Shown piece by piece: positions 25,601-33,517 of a stretch of DNA of 64,000 bases. The stretch spans positions 1-64,000 of the forward strand of contig NZ_JAFEUL010000012.1 in the NCBI RefSeq assembly GCF_016901225.1, read 5' to 3'. Each line of letters starts with the position of its first letter. Position 1 is the first letter of the stretch. Below the pieces are notes generated by a model. The model made no database searches. It was not told the DNA's origin and saw nothing but the letters and a program-made list of their open reading frames with translations. Source of the DNA: Actibacterium sp. 188UL27-1. GTDB lineage: Bacteria > Pseudomonadota > Alphaproteobacteria > Rhodobacterales > Rhodobacteraceae. Made by a program: the position numbers and the translations under genes.

Positions 25601-26804
25601 CCTGCAGGCGCATCGCGAAATCACCGTAGCGGGACATGTTGCCCGCCACAGCCTCGTTCAGGAAAAAGATCGCGGACCACGCGGCCTGGAGCGGGCCAGG
25701 AAGAATGCCGTCTTCGATCACCAGACCTTCGGTCACTGGGCGATCCTTGGGGCGCATGTCGATGACACCGGCGATCACCGGGCCGGGCTGATATTCAGGG
25801 CCGTCGGGCGCGTGGGCTCCTGCCCCTACCCCATAAAGCGGCGTGCGTTTGTCGGCATCGTTGGCCTCGGCCTGAACATTGGCGTTGTAACCAAAGGCCA
25901 GCACATCGCCGTTGCCCGAGAAGCGTTTGCCCAATTGGCCCGAGAATTTCAGGTCGGTCTTTTGGGCGCTGCGCAACAGGATCTCAGTCGACCCCAATGT
26001 CCCTGCTCCAAGGATCACATGTTCGGCGGTGATGGGCGTATCGCAACCCGTAATATGGACCTGCCAATGGGTGGCTTTCGACAGATGGCTGACCTCAGCC
26101 CCCGTAAAGATCTGCGCGCCCCAGGCCACGGCATCGGGCAGGTAATTCATCAGCGTCGTGTTCTTGGCGGCGTAATTGCAGCCAGTGCAACAATCGCCGC
26201 ACAGGGTGCAGGCGCTTTGGTCGAACCCAAAAGCGTTGGCGCCGTCTTTGAACGTAACGTTAATGGGGGGGTTATAGACCGGTTGCTGCATGGCGCGGGC
26301 GGATTGGCGCAACGCGTCCAGCTTGGGCAGGTCTTGGTACTCATCGGGATAGGGGGTGGCGCCAAGCCCCTTGCGCGCCCGGTCAAAATAGGGGGCCAGC
26401 ATGTCGGGATTGTCGCGATAAAGCTTGGGCCAGCCGAAATAGTCCATTAGCCGCGTGTCAAATTCGAGCGAGACATTGGCGTTGATCAGGGACGTGCCGC
26501 CCAGGCCGCAACCGACCAGCACATTCATGTCGCCGTTCAGACGGACATCGAACAGGCCATCCTTGCGGCCGAGCGTCTCGCCCGAGTTCTGGATGGTGAC
26601 CTGCGCCTCCTCCAGAATGTCGCCCATGGCACGGGGGTAATCGCCCGGACGGATCTCGCGCCCGCGTTCCAAGACTGCGACATCGCGGCCAGCGCGCGCC
26701 AGGCGGGAGGCAGAGATTGCGGCACCGTAACCAGACCCGACGACGATAACATCGTAATGATCGGCAGCTTTGGCCAGGGGCTGAGACAGGCGGATCTGGG
26801 TCAT
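22689..26804 (-). CDS. GMC oxidoreductase fused to alpha/beta hydrolase
   Basis: A 1371-residue two-enzyme protein. The N-terminal half (about 1-590) is a cholesterol-oxidase-like GMC flavoprotein: FAD motif VVGSGYGAA at 22-29, a five-cysteine insert CTLCGDCCTGC at 199-209, and HPIGGCVMG. Middle residues (about 620-980) form a less familiar domain. The C-terminal third (about 1050-1371) is an alpha/beta hydrolase with FDYRGSP, a nucleophile elbow IAHCVGS in which Cys1112 replaces serine, and NYGHMD with the probable catalytic His1343. It may oxidise and cleave a sterol or other lipid. It overlaps the metallophosphoesterase gene by 4 bases (ATGA). Confidence 0.85.
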   Translation of the reverse strand: MTQIRLSQPLAKAADHYDVIVVGSGYGAAISASRLARAGRDVAVLERGREIRPGDYPRAMGDILEEAQVTIQNSGETLGRKDGLFDVRLNGDMNVLVGCGLGGTSLINANVSLEFDTRLMDYFGWPKLYRDNPDMLAPYFDRARKGLGATPYPDEYQDLPKLDALRQSARAMQQPVYNPPINVTFKDGANAFGFDQSACTLCGDCCTGCNYAAKNTTLMNYLPDAVAWGAQIFTGAEVSHLSKATHWQVHITGCDTPITAEHVILGAGTLGSTEILLRSAQKTDLKFSGQLGKRFSGNGDVLAFGYNANVQAEANDADKRTPLYGVGAGAHAPDGPEYQPGPVIAGVIDMRPKDRPVTEGLVIEDGILPGPLQAAWSAIFFLNEAVAGNMSRYGDFAMRLQDAADIGAAVQTDPTHLTEWSYKGPISRTQTYLVMSHDTSSGTITLDHGTGRAGVTWPHVGREPTYARDNNILQQAADGIWAEFMPNPIWTDPFGDKLITVHPIGGCVMGDGPEQGVVNAFGQVFAPAGDHRDADGQPVHDGLMVCDGATIPGALGVNPLLTISALTEHAMDKLAHRQGWRIDHDSLKPLPAATQIAEDAAAPALPDQTTAEMLAGVITILATIKHDIDTGDFGAARDAVIAAYDTVLAPEDDLKHILSDAILALLLTDGKLKHNVGPVIAEFMPILTDLERAITAKNYGQALKVLRDAMGDFSPGLAFSETMRGHISPSGLDRAHPISDAHAVAARDGAALGDDHAITGHFHIATDSLDAMLADETHPAILSGTIECDYLKGPFTIQDGATFELFKPNDGKVECWNMIYAGQISSGFFGHSYYFHGQKTLQKRHGSTWWGDVTTLAVDIHDGDSRAAPVVARGMMTLGLQDLAKQGSTLVEEFDAPDETTLGLKLGWSWFRDHLADKLEDPEMRADLMKLMLVKAAHAGHPALANLIRQSYVARFGALFANLIFRSYGGILSYLQDYPGADDAKRTEYLKTHPLTRKHPAPKPEHHIPRPEAGVDLALTRYNGGSKGPVILAPGFGVTAASYVMDTTDVNLTEYLCAQGYDVWLFDYRGSPVLKATQQPFTIDNVAQKDWPTAIRMVREATGHDVQIIAHCVGSMSLLMSLLKGVTGVRSVISSQTSLHPVTSWLNYAKADMHLASVLKDGAPKSMDGMIDRLGLDPATAELLKNGLPTVSMTTTDDPADPNYKRDKAIDAFLFNIPFPGEMPCLNPVCHRVFGVFGASYVHDQLNEATHNALRQVFGEVSSTPFLQLATIMRAGRAVDVTGADTYMTTPEKIRVPIDFIAGSRNQIFYPETTLRTLHWLQKTHPEAPKDMFSRYVFRNYGHMDLFVGRNSHTDIFPYLLERLEKRRQPG

Positions 26805-28306
26805 AGGATCGCTCCGGTCTGGCCAGCTTCGGCATCCATGGCGTCAAGTTGCGCGAACATCATCGTTTGGCGGAGGCGGTAGGCGTCTGCTGCGGTCTCG
26901 GACAGTGCGTCCCATACGGCCAGCCCGTCCTGCACATAGCCGCTGATCTGGTCATGAAACGCGGTGGCCGAGGGGGAAGGCCTCGACACCAGATCGACGC
27001 TGACCCGGGTCGGGATGTCGTTGGTCGGCACCCCGAAATAGCGGATGGAGACGGCATTCAGATCCTCGTCAATCAGGACCATGGCGGCCCCGTCGCGACT
27101 ATCAAGCCGGGTATTGTCCAGATACCACCCGCCGGTATTGGCGACGGAGATGGATTGGCCAGCGGCGGTCAACACCTGATCAACGAACGGTTTGTGGGTG
27201 TGACCGAAGATAAAGGTGAGGTCGGGGGGGACCGCACCCAATTCCTCGACCAGTTGAGGTTTGACCGCGCCGTCCAGATAGGTCGTGAGGCCGGTCAGCC
27301 CGTCGGGGGACAAATATAGGGTTTTCGAATATCGTTCACTGTCGGACCAAGCCCCCAGCGTGGTGTCGAGCCCCGCGAGCACGCCGCGTTCTATCCAGGT
27401 TTGCAGGGTCGTATCGCCGCCCATGGGCAGCTTGGCAACGATGGCACGCTCGATCAGCTTGGCGGCGCGGTCGCGGAGTTGGCGCGCCTCGGCGCCATTC
27501 TCGGCCCCGGTGTAAAGATCGTTAACAATTTTGCACAGATCAGAGGCCTCGCCAAAGCTGGACCAGCCAAAATCGATCCAATTGGCGTTTTCATCGGCCA
27601 GGGCTTGCGCAGAATGGCGGCGGCGCTTTCCGGTTAGCACATCCACGAGGCGGCTCATCATCGTGTAGGTCGCATCGACGAAATGACCGTGATGAAAGAC
27701 AACGGCGCGGGCGTGATCGTCTGACACAAGCGCGAAGTTCGGATAGTTGATGGTGACCGTGCCCGGCAGACCGCAGCGCCGGTTCAGGGCGGTGATCATG
27801 GGGGCAAGGATGCCGGAAGCCGTGGCAGACCCGCGCAATCCATCAGCCAAGGCGGGTTGCGCTGCCTTGGTGGCCGCAAGCAAACCCTCGACCTGGCCCG
27901 TTTCGGCCGCGCGCGCCTCATCCGCGAACCGGGCGGCTGTCCATAGGGAATGGTCGTGGTTGCCCGGCAGCATCACTGCGTCATCGGCGAACCAATCATT
28001 GCCGCCGCCGGTGATGGCACTGAACCAGCTGCAATAGCTCACCGCCGCGTCGGCCCGGTTGCAAAAGGCAAGGTCCAGCAAATCCCCCATCAGGATCGCC
28101 ATGGGTTTGTGGGCCCCGGCATAGGGCGCCCCGAACTGATCCTGATTGTGCCGCGTGAGCAGATCCTGCATCGCGGTGCCAAAGGCGGCAGAGGTCGGGC
28201 TGGGCGCTGCGGGATGCACCGCCAATGCATCATCAACACGGGTCGCCAGGCTGGCAGCCGCCCCCGCATGAACATCCGACAAACAGACATGCGTGATGCG
28301 GCCCAT
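26801..28306 (-). CDS. calcineurin-like metallophosphoesterase
   Basis: The 501-residue protein carries the full metal-binding set of the family: LSDVHAG near residue 9, MGDLLD near 73, PGNHDHS near 114, FHHGH near 202 and FGHTHKP near 368. No signal peptide is present, so it is likely cytoplasmic. It is larger than simple phosphodiesterases, with a helical insert around 130-300. It is the first gene of a coupled three-gene operon with the GMC/hydrolase fusion and the cyclase. Hydrolysis of a cyclic nucleotide made by that cyclase is conceivable but not shown. Confidence 0.85.
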   Translation of the reverse strand: MGRITHVCLSDVHAGAAASLATRVDDALAVHPAAPSPTSAAFGTAMQDLLTRHNQDQFGAPYAGAHKPMAILMGDLLDLAFCNRADAAVSYCSWFSAITGGGNDWFADDAVMLPGNHDHSLWTAARFADEARAAETGQVEGLLAATKAAQPALADGLRGSATASGILAPMITALNRRCGLPGTVTINYPNFALVSDDHARAVVFHHGHFVDATYTMMSRLVDVLTGKRRRHSAQALADENANWIDFGWSSFGEASDLCKIVNDLYTGAENGAEARQLRDRAAKLIERAIVAKLPMGGDTTLQTWIERGVLAGLDTTLGAWSDSERYSKTLYLSPDGLTGLTTYLDGAVKPQLVEELGAVPPDLTFIFGHTHKPFVDQVLTAAGQSISVANTGGWYLDNTRLDSRDGAAMVLIDEDLNAVSIRYFGVPTNDIPTRVSVDLVSRPSPSATAFHDQISGYVQDGLAVWDALSETAADAYRLRQTMMFAQLDAMDAEAGQTGAIL

Positions 28307-28490
28307 TCAGCTTTCCCCCGTCGCATTTTGTTGAATTGACCAAACCATGGCGCGCCGCGTCAGGCAACGATTGCAGCTTTGACATATCGCAATGCTGCAC
28401 CAGCAAAATCACGCGCATCTCATAAACATGTTGAATGGATTTGATTTGAGAAAACAGGCGCTTCATGTCATGTATCCAAGTGTACACGAC

Positions 28491-28668
28491 AGACCGGGAG
28501 AGTGCGGGAAAACCCGCCGCCGAAGGAGCAATCGCCCCGAAAACTCTCAGGCAACCGGACCGGTCTGGCGTTCACACTCCGAAGAGTGGCTGAAAGGCCC
28601 GCCGCAGGAGCAAGCCGGATGCGAAACGCGTATCAGGTGAATCTCTCAGGCCAGTGACGGAGGGGGTT
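28491..28668 (+). promoter_or_regulatory. tandem glycine riboswitch
   Basis: Two aptamers lie in series. The first (28491-28568) is closed by CAGACCGG/CCGGTCTG and contains GGGAGAG, CGCCGAAGGAGCAA and CTCTCAGGCAACCGG. The second (about 28576-28668) contains GAAGAG, CCGCCGCAGGAGCAA and CTCTCAGG. These are the family's conserved cores. It lies 50 bases upstream of the DadA-like gene and should switch it on when glycine is abundant. The remaining gap, 28307-28490, is AT-rich promoter DNA with no gene; GTGTACAC at 28481-28488 is a short palindrome. Confidence 0.93.
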
Positions 28669-28718
28669 AGGGAGGTTCGCTGCGCGCGGCCTGTCTGCGC
28701 CCCAAGGAGACTGTCAAA

Positions 28719-29957
28719 ATGCCCCATATCGCTGTTCTTGGTGCCGGGATTACCGGTGTCACCACGGCCTTTCATCTGCATCAACGCGGGTTTGACGTGA
28801 CGGTCTATGACCGGCAGCGATACCCGGCCATGGAGACCAGCTTTGCCAATGGTGGCCAACTCAGCGCCAGCAATGCCGAGGTGTGGACAACCCTTGGCAC
28901 CGTGCTGAAAGGTTTGAAATGGATGTTGCAGGCGGAGGCACCGTTGCTAGTCAACCCGCGCCCCTCCTGGCACAAGGTCAGCTGGATGGCGCAGTTTCTG
29001 GGCAATATCCCGAACTATCGCCGCAACACGATCAAAAGCGCCCGTCTGGCCATCGCGGCCCGCCCCTTTCTGTCAGAGATGGCAGACAGGGCCGGTGTGG
29101 ATTTCGATCTGGAAAAGCGCGGCATCCTGCATGTCTATCGCGAGGTTGGCGCGCTCCATCATGCGCGCAAGGTGACCGGCCTTTTGGCAGAGGCCGGGCT
29201 GCACCGGCAGGAATTGACGGGCGACGAGGTGCGGGCCCGCGACGCCGCCCTGACCGGTCCGTTTGTCGGCGGTTTTTGGACGGAAAGCGATATGACGGGC
29301 GACATCCACAAATTTACTGTCGGCGTGGCGCGGTGGCTGGAGCGCCAGGGCGTGGTTCTACGGTTGGGGCACGAGATCACGGATCTGCGCCGCGGCGGTG
29401 ACCAGGTCCATGTCAATGATCAGGCCTTTGACGGCATCGTCGTTTGCGCCGGGGTGGCCAGCCGCTGGATGGCGCGGGCCCTTGGAGACCATGTGAACAT
29501 TTATCCGGTCAAGGGATATTCGATCACCGTCAACCTCAATGATCAGACCAGTCAAGGGGCCGCGCCATGGGTGTCGCTGCTCGATGATGAGGCCAAGATC
29601 GTGACAAGCCGCCTGGGTCCAGACCGGTTGCGCATCGCTGGCACGGCAGAATTCAACGGCGAAAACCGGGACATCCGTGCGGATCGCATCGCGCCACTGG
29701 TGCGCTGGTCCGAAACCATGTTCCCTGATGTCTCAACCCAGGATGTGACACCATGGGCAGGTTTGCGCCCCATGATGCCCTCGATGATGCCAAAGGTTGG
29801 GCGCGGGCGGCACCCGCAGGTCTTTTACAATACCGGTCATGGCCATCTAGGCTGGACCCTCAGCGGTGCAACGGCGGACATGATCGGACATGTGGTGGCG
29901 GGAGCTTATCGGCCAACGGCCCAACCTGTCACGATGGGCACGTCGCGTCCGGCATGA
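28719..29957 (+). CDS. dadA: DadA-family FAD-dependent amino acid dehydrogenase, glycine-regulated
   Basis: A 412-residue flavoprotein with the N-terminal dinucleotide motif VLGAGITGVTTAFHL and the DadA landmarks SFANGGQLSASNAE and GHGHLGWTLS near the C-terminus. It would oxidise an amino acid to the keto acid and ammonia and pass electrons to the respiratory chain. DadA acts on D-alanine, but the tandem glycine riboswitch in the leader implies glycine, or something made from it, as the physiological substrate here. AAGGAG precedes the ATG. No alanine racemase gene is adjacent. Confidence 0.87.
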   Translation: MPHIAVLGAGITGVTTAFHLHQRGFDVTVYDRQRYPAMETSFANGGQLSASNAEVWTTLGTVLKGLKWMLQAEAPLLVNPRPSWHKVSWMAQFLGNIPNYRRNTIKSARLAIAARPFLSEMADRAGVDFDLEKRGILHVYREVGALHHARKVTGLLAEAGLHRQELTGDEVRARDAALTGPFVGGFWTESDMTGDIHKFTVGVARWLERQGVVLRLGHEITDLRRGGDQVHVNDQAFDGIVVCAGVASRWMARALGDHVNIYPVKGYSITVNLNDQTSQGAAPWVSLLDDEAKIVTSRLGPDRLRIAGTAEFNGENRDIRADRIAPLVRWSETMFPDVSTQDVTPWAGLRPMMPSMMPKVGRGRHPQVFYNTGHGHLGWTLSGATADMIGHVVAGAYRPTAQPVTMGTSRPA

Positions 29958-30124
29958 TTCCTTTGCGTTATGTCAAGAAATCTGCCTTGACACGCCGCCA
30001 TTGGGCCAAATTTCGCCGTTGCGGAGTCAAATAATGGTCAACCATTCCTATATGTGAGCTGTGACACATCCCGTTGGGTGCAGCCCCGGGGGGCGTGACA
30101 CGACGATTATAAAGGAAGGACTTC

Positions 30125-31015
30125 ATGGACTTAGACCTGCCATTCATACTTTCGGGCGGCCAGATCGTTATCTTGCTGATCGCGATTTTCATCATCACCT
30201 GTATTTTCCTTGGGGTTCGGATCGTTCCCCAGTCTGAGAAATACGTTGTCGAACGGTTTGGGCGTCTGCGTTCCGTACTTGGGCCTGGCATCAACCTGAT
30301 CATTCCGTTTCTGGATAAGGTTGCGCACAGGATCTCTATACTGGAGCGACAGTTGCCCAATGCCAGCCAGGACGCCATCACCAGTGACAACGTATTGGTA
30401 CAGGTTGAAACGAGCGTGTTCTACCGGATCCTGGAGCCAGAGAAGACGGTCTATCGGATCCGCGACGTCGATGGTGCAATTTCCACGACGGTAACGGGTA
30501 TTGTCCGGGCCGAGATCGGCAAGATGGAACTGGATGAGGTGCAGTCGAACCGCGCCCAACTGATTGCGCAGATCAAGTCGCTGGTCGAGGATGCGGTGGA
30601 TGACTGGGGGATCGAGGTCACGCGGGCCGAAATCCTGGACGTCAACCTGGACCAGGCCACGCGCGACGCCATGATGCAACAGCTGAATGCCGAACGCGCC
30701 CGTCGGGCCACGGTGATGGAAGCCGAAGGCACCAAGCGGGCGGTGGAACTGGCCGCAGATGCGGAGCTCTATGCGGCTGAGCAAACGGCCAAAGCGCGCC
30801 GGATCGAAGCCGATGCCGAAGCCTATGCCACCGGCGTTGTGGCCGAGGCTATTCGCCAGAACGGGTTGGAGGCCGCGCAATATCAGGTTGCCCTGAAGCA
30901 GGTCGAGGCGTTGAATACCCTTGGCGGTGGCGACGGCACGCAGACCATCGTTCTGCCTGCCAATGCGTTGGAAGCCTTTGGCGACGCGTTCAAGATGTTG
31001 AAGGGAGCCCGTTAA
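30125..31015 (+). CDS. SPFH/band 7 (stomatin-like, QmcA type) membrane protein
   Basis: The 296-residue protein has one N-terminal membrane helix (IVILLIAIFIITCIFLGV, about 14-31), a band 7 domain (VPQSEKYVVERFGRLRSVLG through LDVNLDQATRDAMMQQLNAE) and an Ala/Glu-rich coiled coil to about 260. It probably forms membrane microdomain assemblies or modulates proteolysis. AAGGAAGGA precedes the start. The stop codon overlaps the start of the NfeD gene, the usual partner. Confidence 0.9.
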   Translation: MDLDLPFILSGGQIVILLIAIFIITCIFLGVRIVPQSEKYVVERFGRLRSVLGPGINLIIPFLDKVAHRISILERQLPNASQDAITSDNVLVQVETSVFYRILEPEKTVYRIRDVDGAISTTVTGIVRAEIGKMELDEVQSNRAQLIAQIKSLVEDAVDDWGIEVTRAEILDVNLDQATRDAMMQQLNAERARRATVMEAEGTKRAVELAADAELYAAEQTAKARRIEADAEAYATGVVAEAIRQNGLEAAQYQVALKQVEALNTLGGGDGTQTIVLPANALEAFGDAFKMLKGAR

Positions 31016-31302
31016 TGGAGACGCTCTGGAACACCTGGTGGGTCTGGATGGCCGGGGCGTTGCTCTTTGGCATCCTGGAAATGCTGATCCCCGGCTATGT
31101 GTTGCTGGGGTTCGCAACCGGGGCCGCGCTGACAGGGATGGTCCTGGTGGTCACTAGCGCGATCGGGATGTCCGCCTCTTTGCCTGCGCTGTTGGCCTTT
31201 TTCGCGATCATGTCGCTGGCCAGTTGGATCGTGCTGCGCAAGGTGTTTGGTCTGAAAACCGGCAGTGTTCAGACGTTCGAGCATGACATCAACGATAACT
31301 GA
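31015..31302 (+). CDS. NfeD-like membrane protein
   Basis: A 95-residue protein with two or three membrane helices (GALLFGILEMLIPGYVLLGF, LPALLAFFAIMSLASWIVL) ending in a short hydrophilic tail. It matches the short NfeD form that lacks both the protease domain and most of the C-terminal OB fold. TAATG couples it to the stomatin-like gene, so the two are made together, as in many bacteria. Confidence 0.85.
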   Translation: METLWNTWWVWMAGALLFGILEMLIPGYVLLGFATGAALTGMVLVVTSAIGMSASLPALLAFFAIMSLASWIVLRKVFGLKTGSVQTFEHDINDN

Positions 31303-31384
31303 GGCATCGCCGATCTCACTGGGATAGACCGATTGCCAATGGCGAGGCCGCGTTTGGCCTCGCCTTCGCATGAAGGGTGACGTG

Positions 31385-31816
31385 ATGGACGAAGCCGCCG
31401 ATACAACTGCGTTCCAAGGGGCCAAGGTGGCATTGCTGTGCGGCGACGGCGTGATCAGCCTATTGCGGGATGACAAGCCGGGCCTGCCCTTCGCCAATAT
31501 GTGGGATTTGCCCGGCGGTGGCCGCGAAGGAGCGGAAACACCCGAAGAGACAGTGCTGCGCGAGACATTGGGAGAGGTCGGCCTGGATCTGCCGCAGGAC
31601 CGGCTAATCTATAAGTCGCAATATAGGGCTCTTTTGCCCGGCCCGCCGCGGGGATGGTTCTTTGGCGGATGGCTGACCGAGGCCGAGGTCGCAATGATGG
31701 TGTTAGGCGACGAAGGCCAGGCTATGCGTCTGATGCCCGTCGCCGAGTTCCTCAACCATCCGCAGGCAATCCCATCCCTTCAATCCCGGCTGACCCAATT
31801 TTTGGCCACCCTTTGA
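31385..31816 (+). CDS. Nudix hydrolase
   Basis: A 143-residue protein with a Nudix box around residue 45-67: GGREGAETPEETVLRETLGEVGL. Compared with GX5EX7REUXEEXGU, the first Glu of the EE pair is Gly, while REx and the final Glu are kept. LPFANMWDLPGGG precedes it. It should hydrolyse a nucleoside diphosphate derivative; the substrate is unknown. The start at 31385 was chosen because AAGGGTGA lies just before it; the frame also opens at 31370. It is convergent with pyrF. Confidence 0.82.
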   Translation: MDEAADTTAFQGAKVALLCGDGVISLLRDDKPGLPFANMWDLPGGGREGAETPEETVLRETLGEVGLDLPQDRLIYKSQYRALLPGPPRGWFFGGWLTEAEVAMMVLGDEGQAMRLMPVAEFLNHPQAIPSLQSRLTQFLATL

Positions 31817-31856
31817 CGCGGCCATCATGACCGACGCGGCGGGACAAATGCCCGGA

Positions 31857-32546
31857 TCAAAGCGTCGCAAGAATGGCCTGCGCCGCACCACGGGGATCCG
31901 GAGCCTGACAGACCGGTCGACCGACAACGATGTGGTCCGCGCCATTGCTGATCGCCTCTTGCGGCGTCGTGATGCGCTTTTGATCGCCCGATGCGCTGCC
32001 CGCCGGGCGAATACCCGGCGTCACGATCAGCTTGCCCTCGGCCTCAGGTAGCGCCCGGACAAACGCTGCTTCCTGCGCCGAGGCGATGACACCATCCGCC
32101 CCGGCCTCGAACGCGCGCACGGACCGTTCGATCACCAGATCAGGCAGCGCGCCGTCACAGATCATGCTGGCATCCAGATCGCCACGATCCAGGGAGGTCA
32201 GGATCGTCACCGCCAGGATTTTCATGCCGGACCCGCCGCGCCCCTCTACCGCGGCGCGCACCACATGGGGGTCACCGTGGACAGTCAGCAGATCCAATTC
32301 AAACTCGGCCAACCCGCGGGTTGCGGCCTCAACCGTGTTACCGATATCGAACAGCTTCATATCCAGGAAAATGCGTTTGCCGTGTTCCTGTTTCAGCTCA
32401 TTGGCCAAGGCCAGCCCGCCACCGGTTAGCATCCCCAACCCGATCTTATAGAAACTGACCGCGGGGCCGATCTTTTGCGACATATCCAAGCCCGCCAAAG
32501 CGTTGGGCACATCCAGTGCCACGATCAGTTTATCGGATGGGGTCAT
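31857..32546 (-). CDS. pyrF: orotidine 5'-phosphate decarboxylase
   Basis: This 229-residue TIM-barrel enzyme makes UMP from OMP, the last step of pyrimidine synthesis. LIVALDVPNALAGLD starts the barrel, RIFLDMKLFDIGNTV carries the catalytic Asp-Lys-Asp set, and TPGIRPAGSASGDQKR and IVVGRPVCQAPDPRGAA close it. Length is normal. The start at 32546 follows AAAGGAT; the longer frame to 32621 lacks conserved sequence. It stands alone between convergent neighbours. Confidence 0.95.
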   Translation of the reverse strand: MTPSDKLIVALDVPNALAGLDMSQKIGPAVSFYKIGLGMLTGGGLALANELKQEHGKRIFLDMKLFDIGNTVEAATRGLAEFELDLLTVHGDPHVVRAAVEGRGGSGMKILAVTILTSLDRGDLDASMICDGALPDLVIERSVRAFEAGADGVIASAQEAAFVRALPEAEGKLIVTPGIRPAGSASGDQKRITTPQEAISNGADHIVVGRPVCQAPDPRGAAQAILATL

Positions 32547-32630
32547 GGGCAGGATCCTTTGTCGGCTGTTCGCTGAAAACCTCCGGAGACCGCCCTTGTC
32601 AAGGTGCGCCGCCCTGCGCAACCTGGGCCG

Positions 32631-33044
32631 ATGAGCTTGGAAACCAATATGAAAAACGCGTCAGAAACCGAAATCTGGTATGTCCTGTTAATTGTTAAGG
32701 ATGTCTTTCACCTGTCCACCGGTCGCGTCATTGTCGTGCCAGATTTTCCCCATCACGGCACACAATACACCCGCGCACACGGTCGGATCAGGGGAGTTGA
32801 TGGCGCCATAACCCCCTGCGGCATCGGTATATCACCCGCGCATTACAACATCCCGGGTTGCACCGATGTGACCCGGAAATGGCGTTGGACAGTCGAGCCG
32901 CTGTTGACAAGAGATCAAACCATATCGGCCGGGGACCAACTGCATATTTGCGACCCCGATCTTGCCGCACTACTCAATCTGGAAAGGGCGAAGCCCGCCG
33001 ATCAACCCGACGCCGCCACCGGATCGAACCGCACGGGAGATTGA
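32631..33044 (+). CDS. hypothetical protein, about 137 aa
   Basis: The frame gives a soluble, beta-rich-looking protein (WYVLLIVKDVFHLSTGRVIV, GRIRGVDGAITPCGIGIS, ISAGDQLHICDP). The start is uncertain: ATG codons at 32604, 32631 and 32649 are in frame, and none has a clear Shine-Dalgarno sequence. I recognise no family. Its 3' end overlaps the convergent 97-residue gene by 43 bases, so at least one of the two ends may be misjudged. Confidence 0.5.
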   Translation: MSLETNMKNASETEIWYVLLIVKDVFHLSTGRVIVVPDFPHHGTQYTRAHGRIRGVDGAITPCGIGISPAHYNIPGCTDVTRKWRWTVEPLLTRDQTISAGDQLHICDPDLAALLNLERAKPADQPDAATGSNRTGD

Positions 33045-33295
33045 TCTGATATCGCTGCGCGGTAGCCCTCCTCAGCACGGTGAAACAGCTGGGCCATCTG
33101 GTGCGCCTCCTGGTGCAACCTGTCCCGCAGGCTGCCTTCGGCCAGCGGTGCCTTGGCCGGAACGCTGACCATCAGGCTTTTGCCGCTTGGCCGCGCGCCC
33201 GGATACTCTTGAACCAACAGATGTACACGCGCTTCGACCCGTCCGAAATCCCGCTCCCAATAGGCTTGCGCCACTTTCGTATGAAGAACCTTCAT
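33002..33295 (-). CDS. hypothetical protein, 97 aa
   Basis: A small basic protein starting MKVLHTKVAQAYWERDFGRV and including ARVHLLVQEYPGARPSGKS and a helical Glu/His-rich segment (LHQEAHQMAQLFHRAEEGY). There is no signal peptide. It has no recognised domain. It is divergent from clpB, whose promoter lies in the 222-base gap, and convergent with the preceding unknown gene. Confidence 0.55.
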   Translation of the reverse strand: MKVLHTKVAQAYWERDFGRVEARVHLLVQEYPGARPSGKSLMVSVPAKAPLAEGSLRDRLHQEAHQMAQLFHRAEEGYRAAISDQSPVRFDPVAASG

Positions 33296-33416
33296 CGTCC
33301 GATCCCTTCTGGCTCACACCGCTCTCCGCGGTATTGAATGCCAAATGGGCACTGGCCGCCGGGCGTTACATCACCGTGTCACGCCCATGTGGTTGATCGT
33401 GAAAACGGTGTGACAT

Positions 33417-33446
33417 CTTGTGATCAGCGCCCCGCTTGCCCATGTA
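33417..33446 (+). promoter_or_regulatory. heat-shock (RpoH/sigma32-type) promoter of clpB
   Basis: CTTG at 33417-33420 and CCCATGTA at 33439-33446, separated by 18 bases, match the sigma32 pattern (CTTGAA and CCCATNTA). They lie about 70 bases upstream of the clpB start. Confidence 0.65.
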
Positions 33447-33517
33447 GGGATCAGGTCCAAGGGGTAGGCTGCGAATGCGGGTGCCCGGTGAGATGCTGAA
33501 CATGAAGGAGAGACCCG

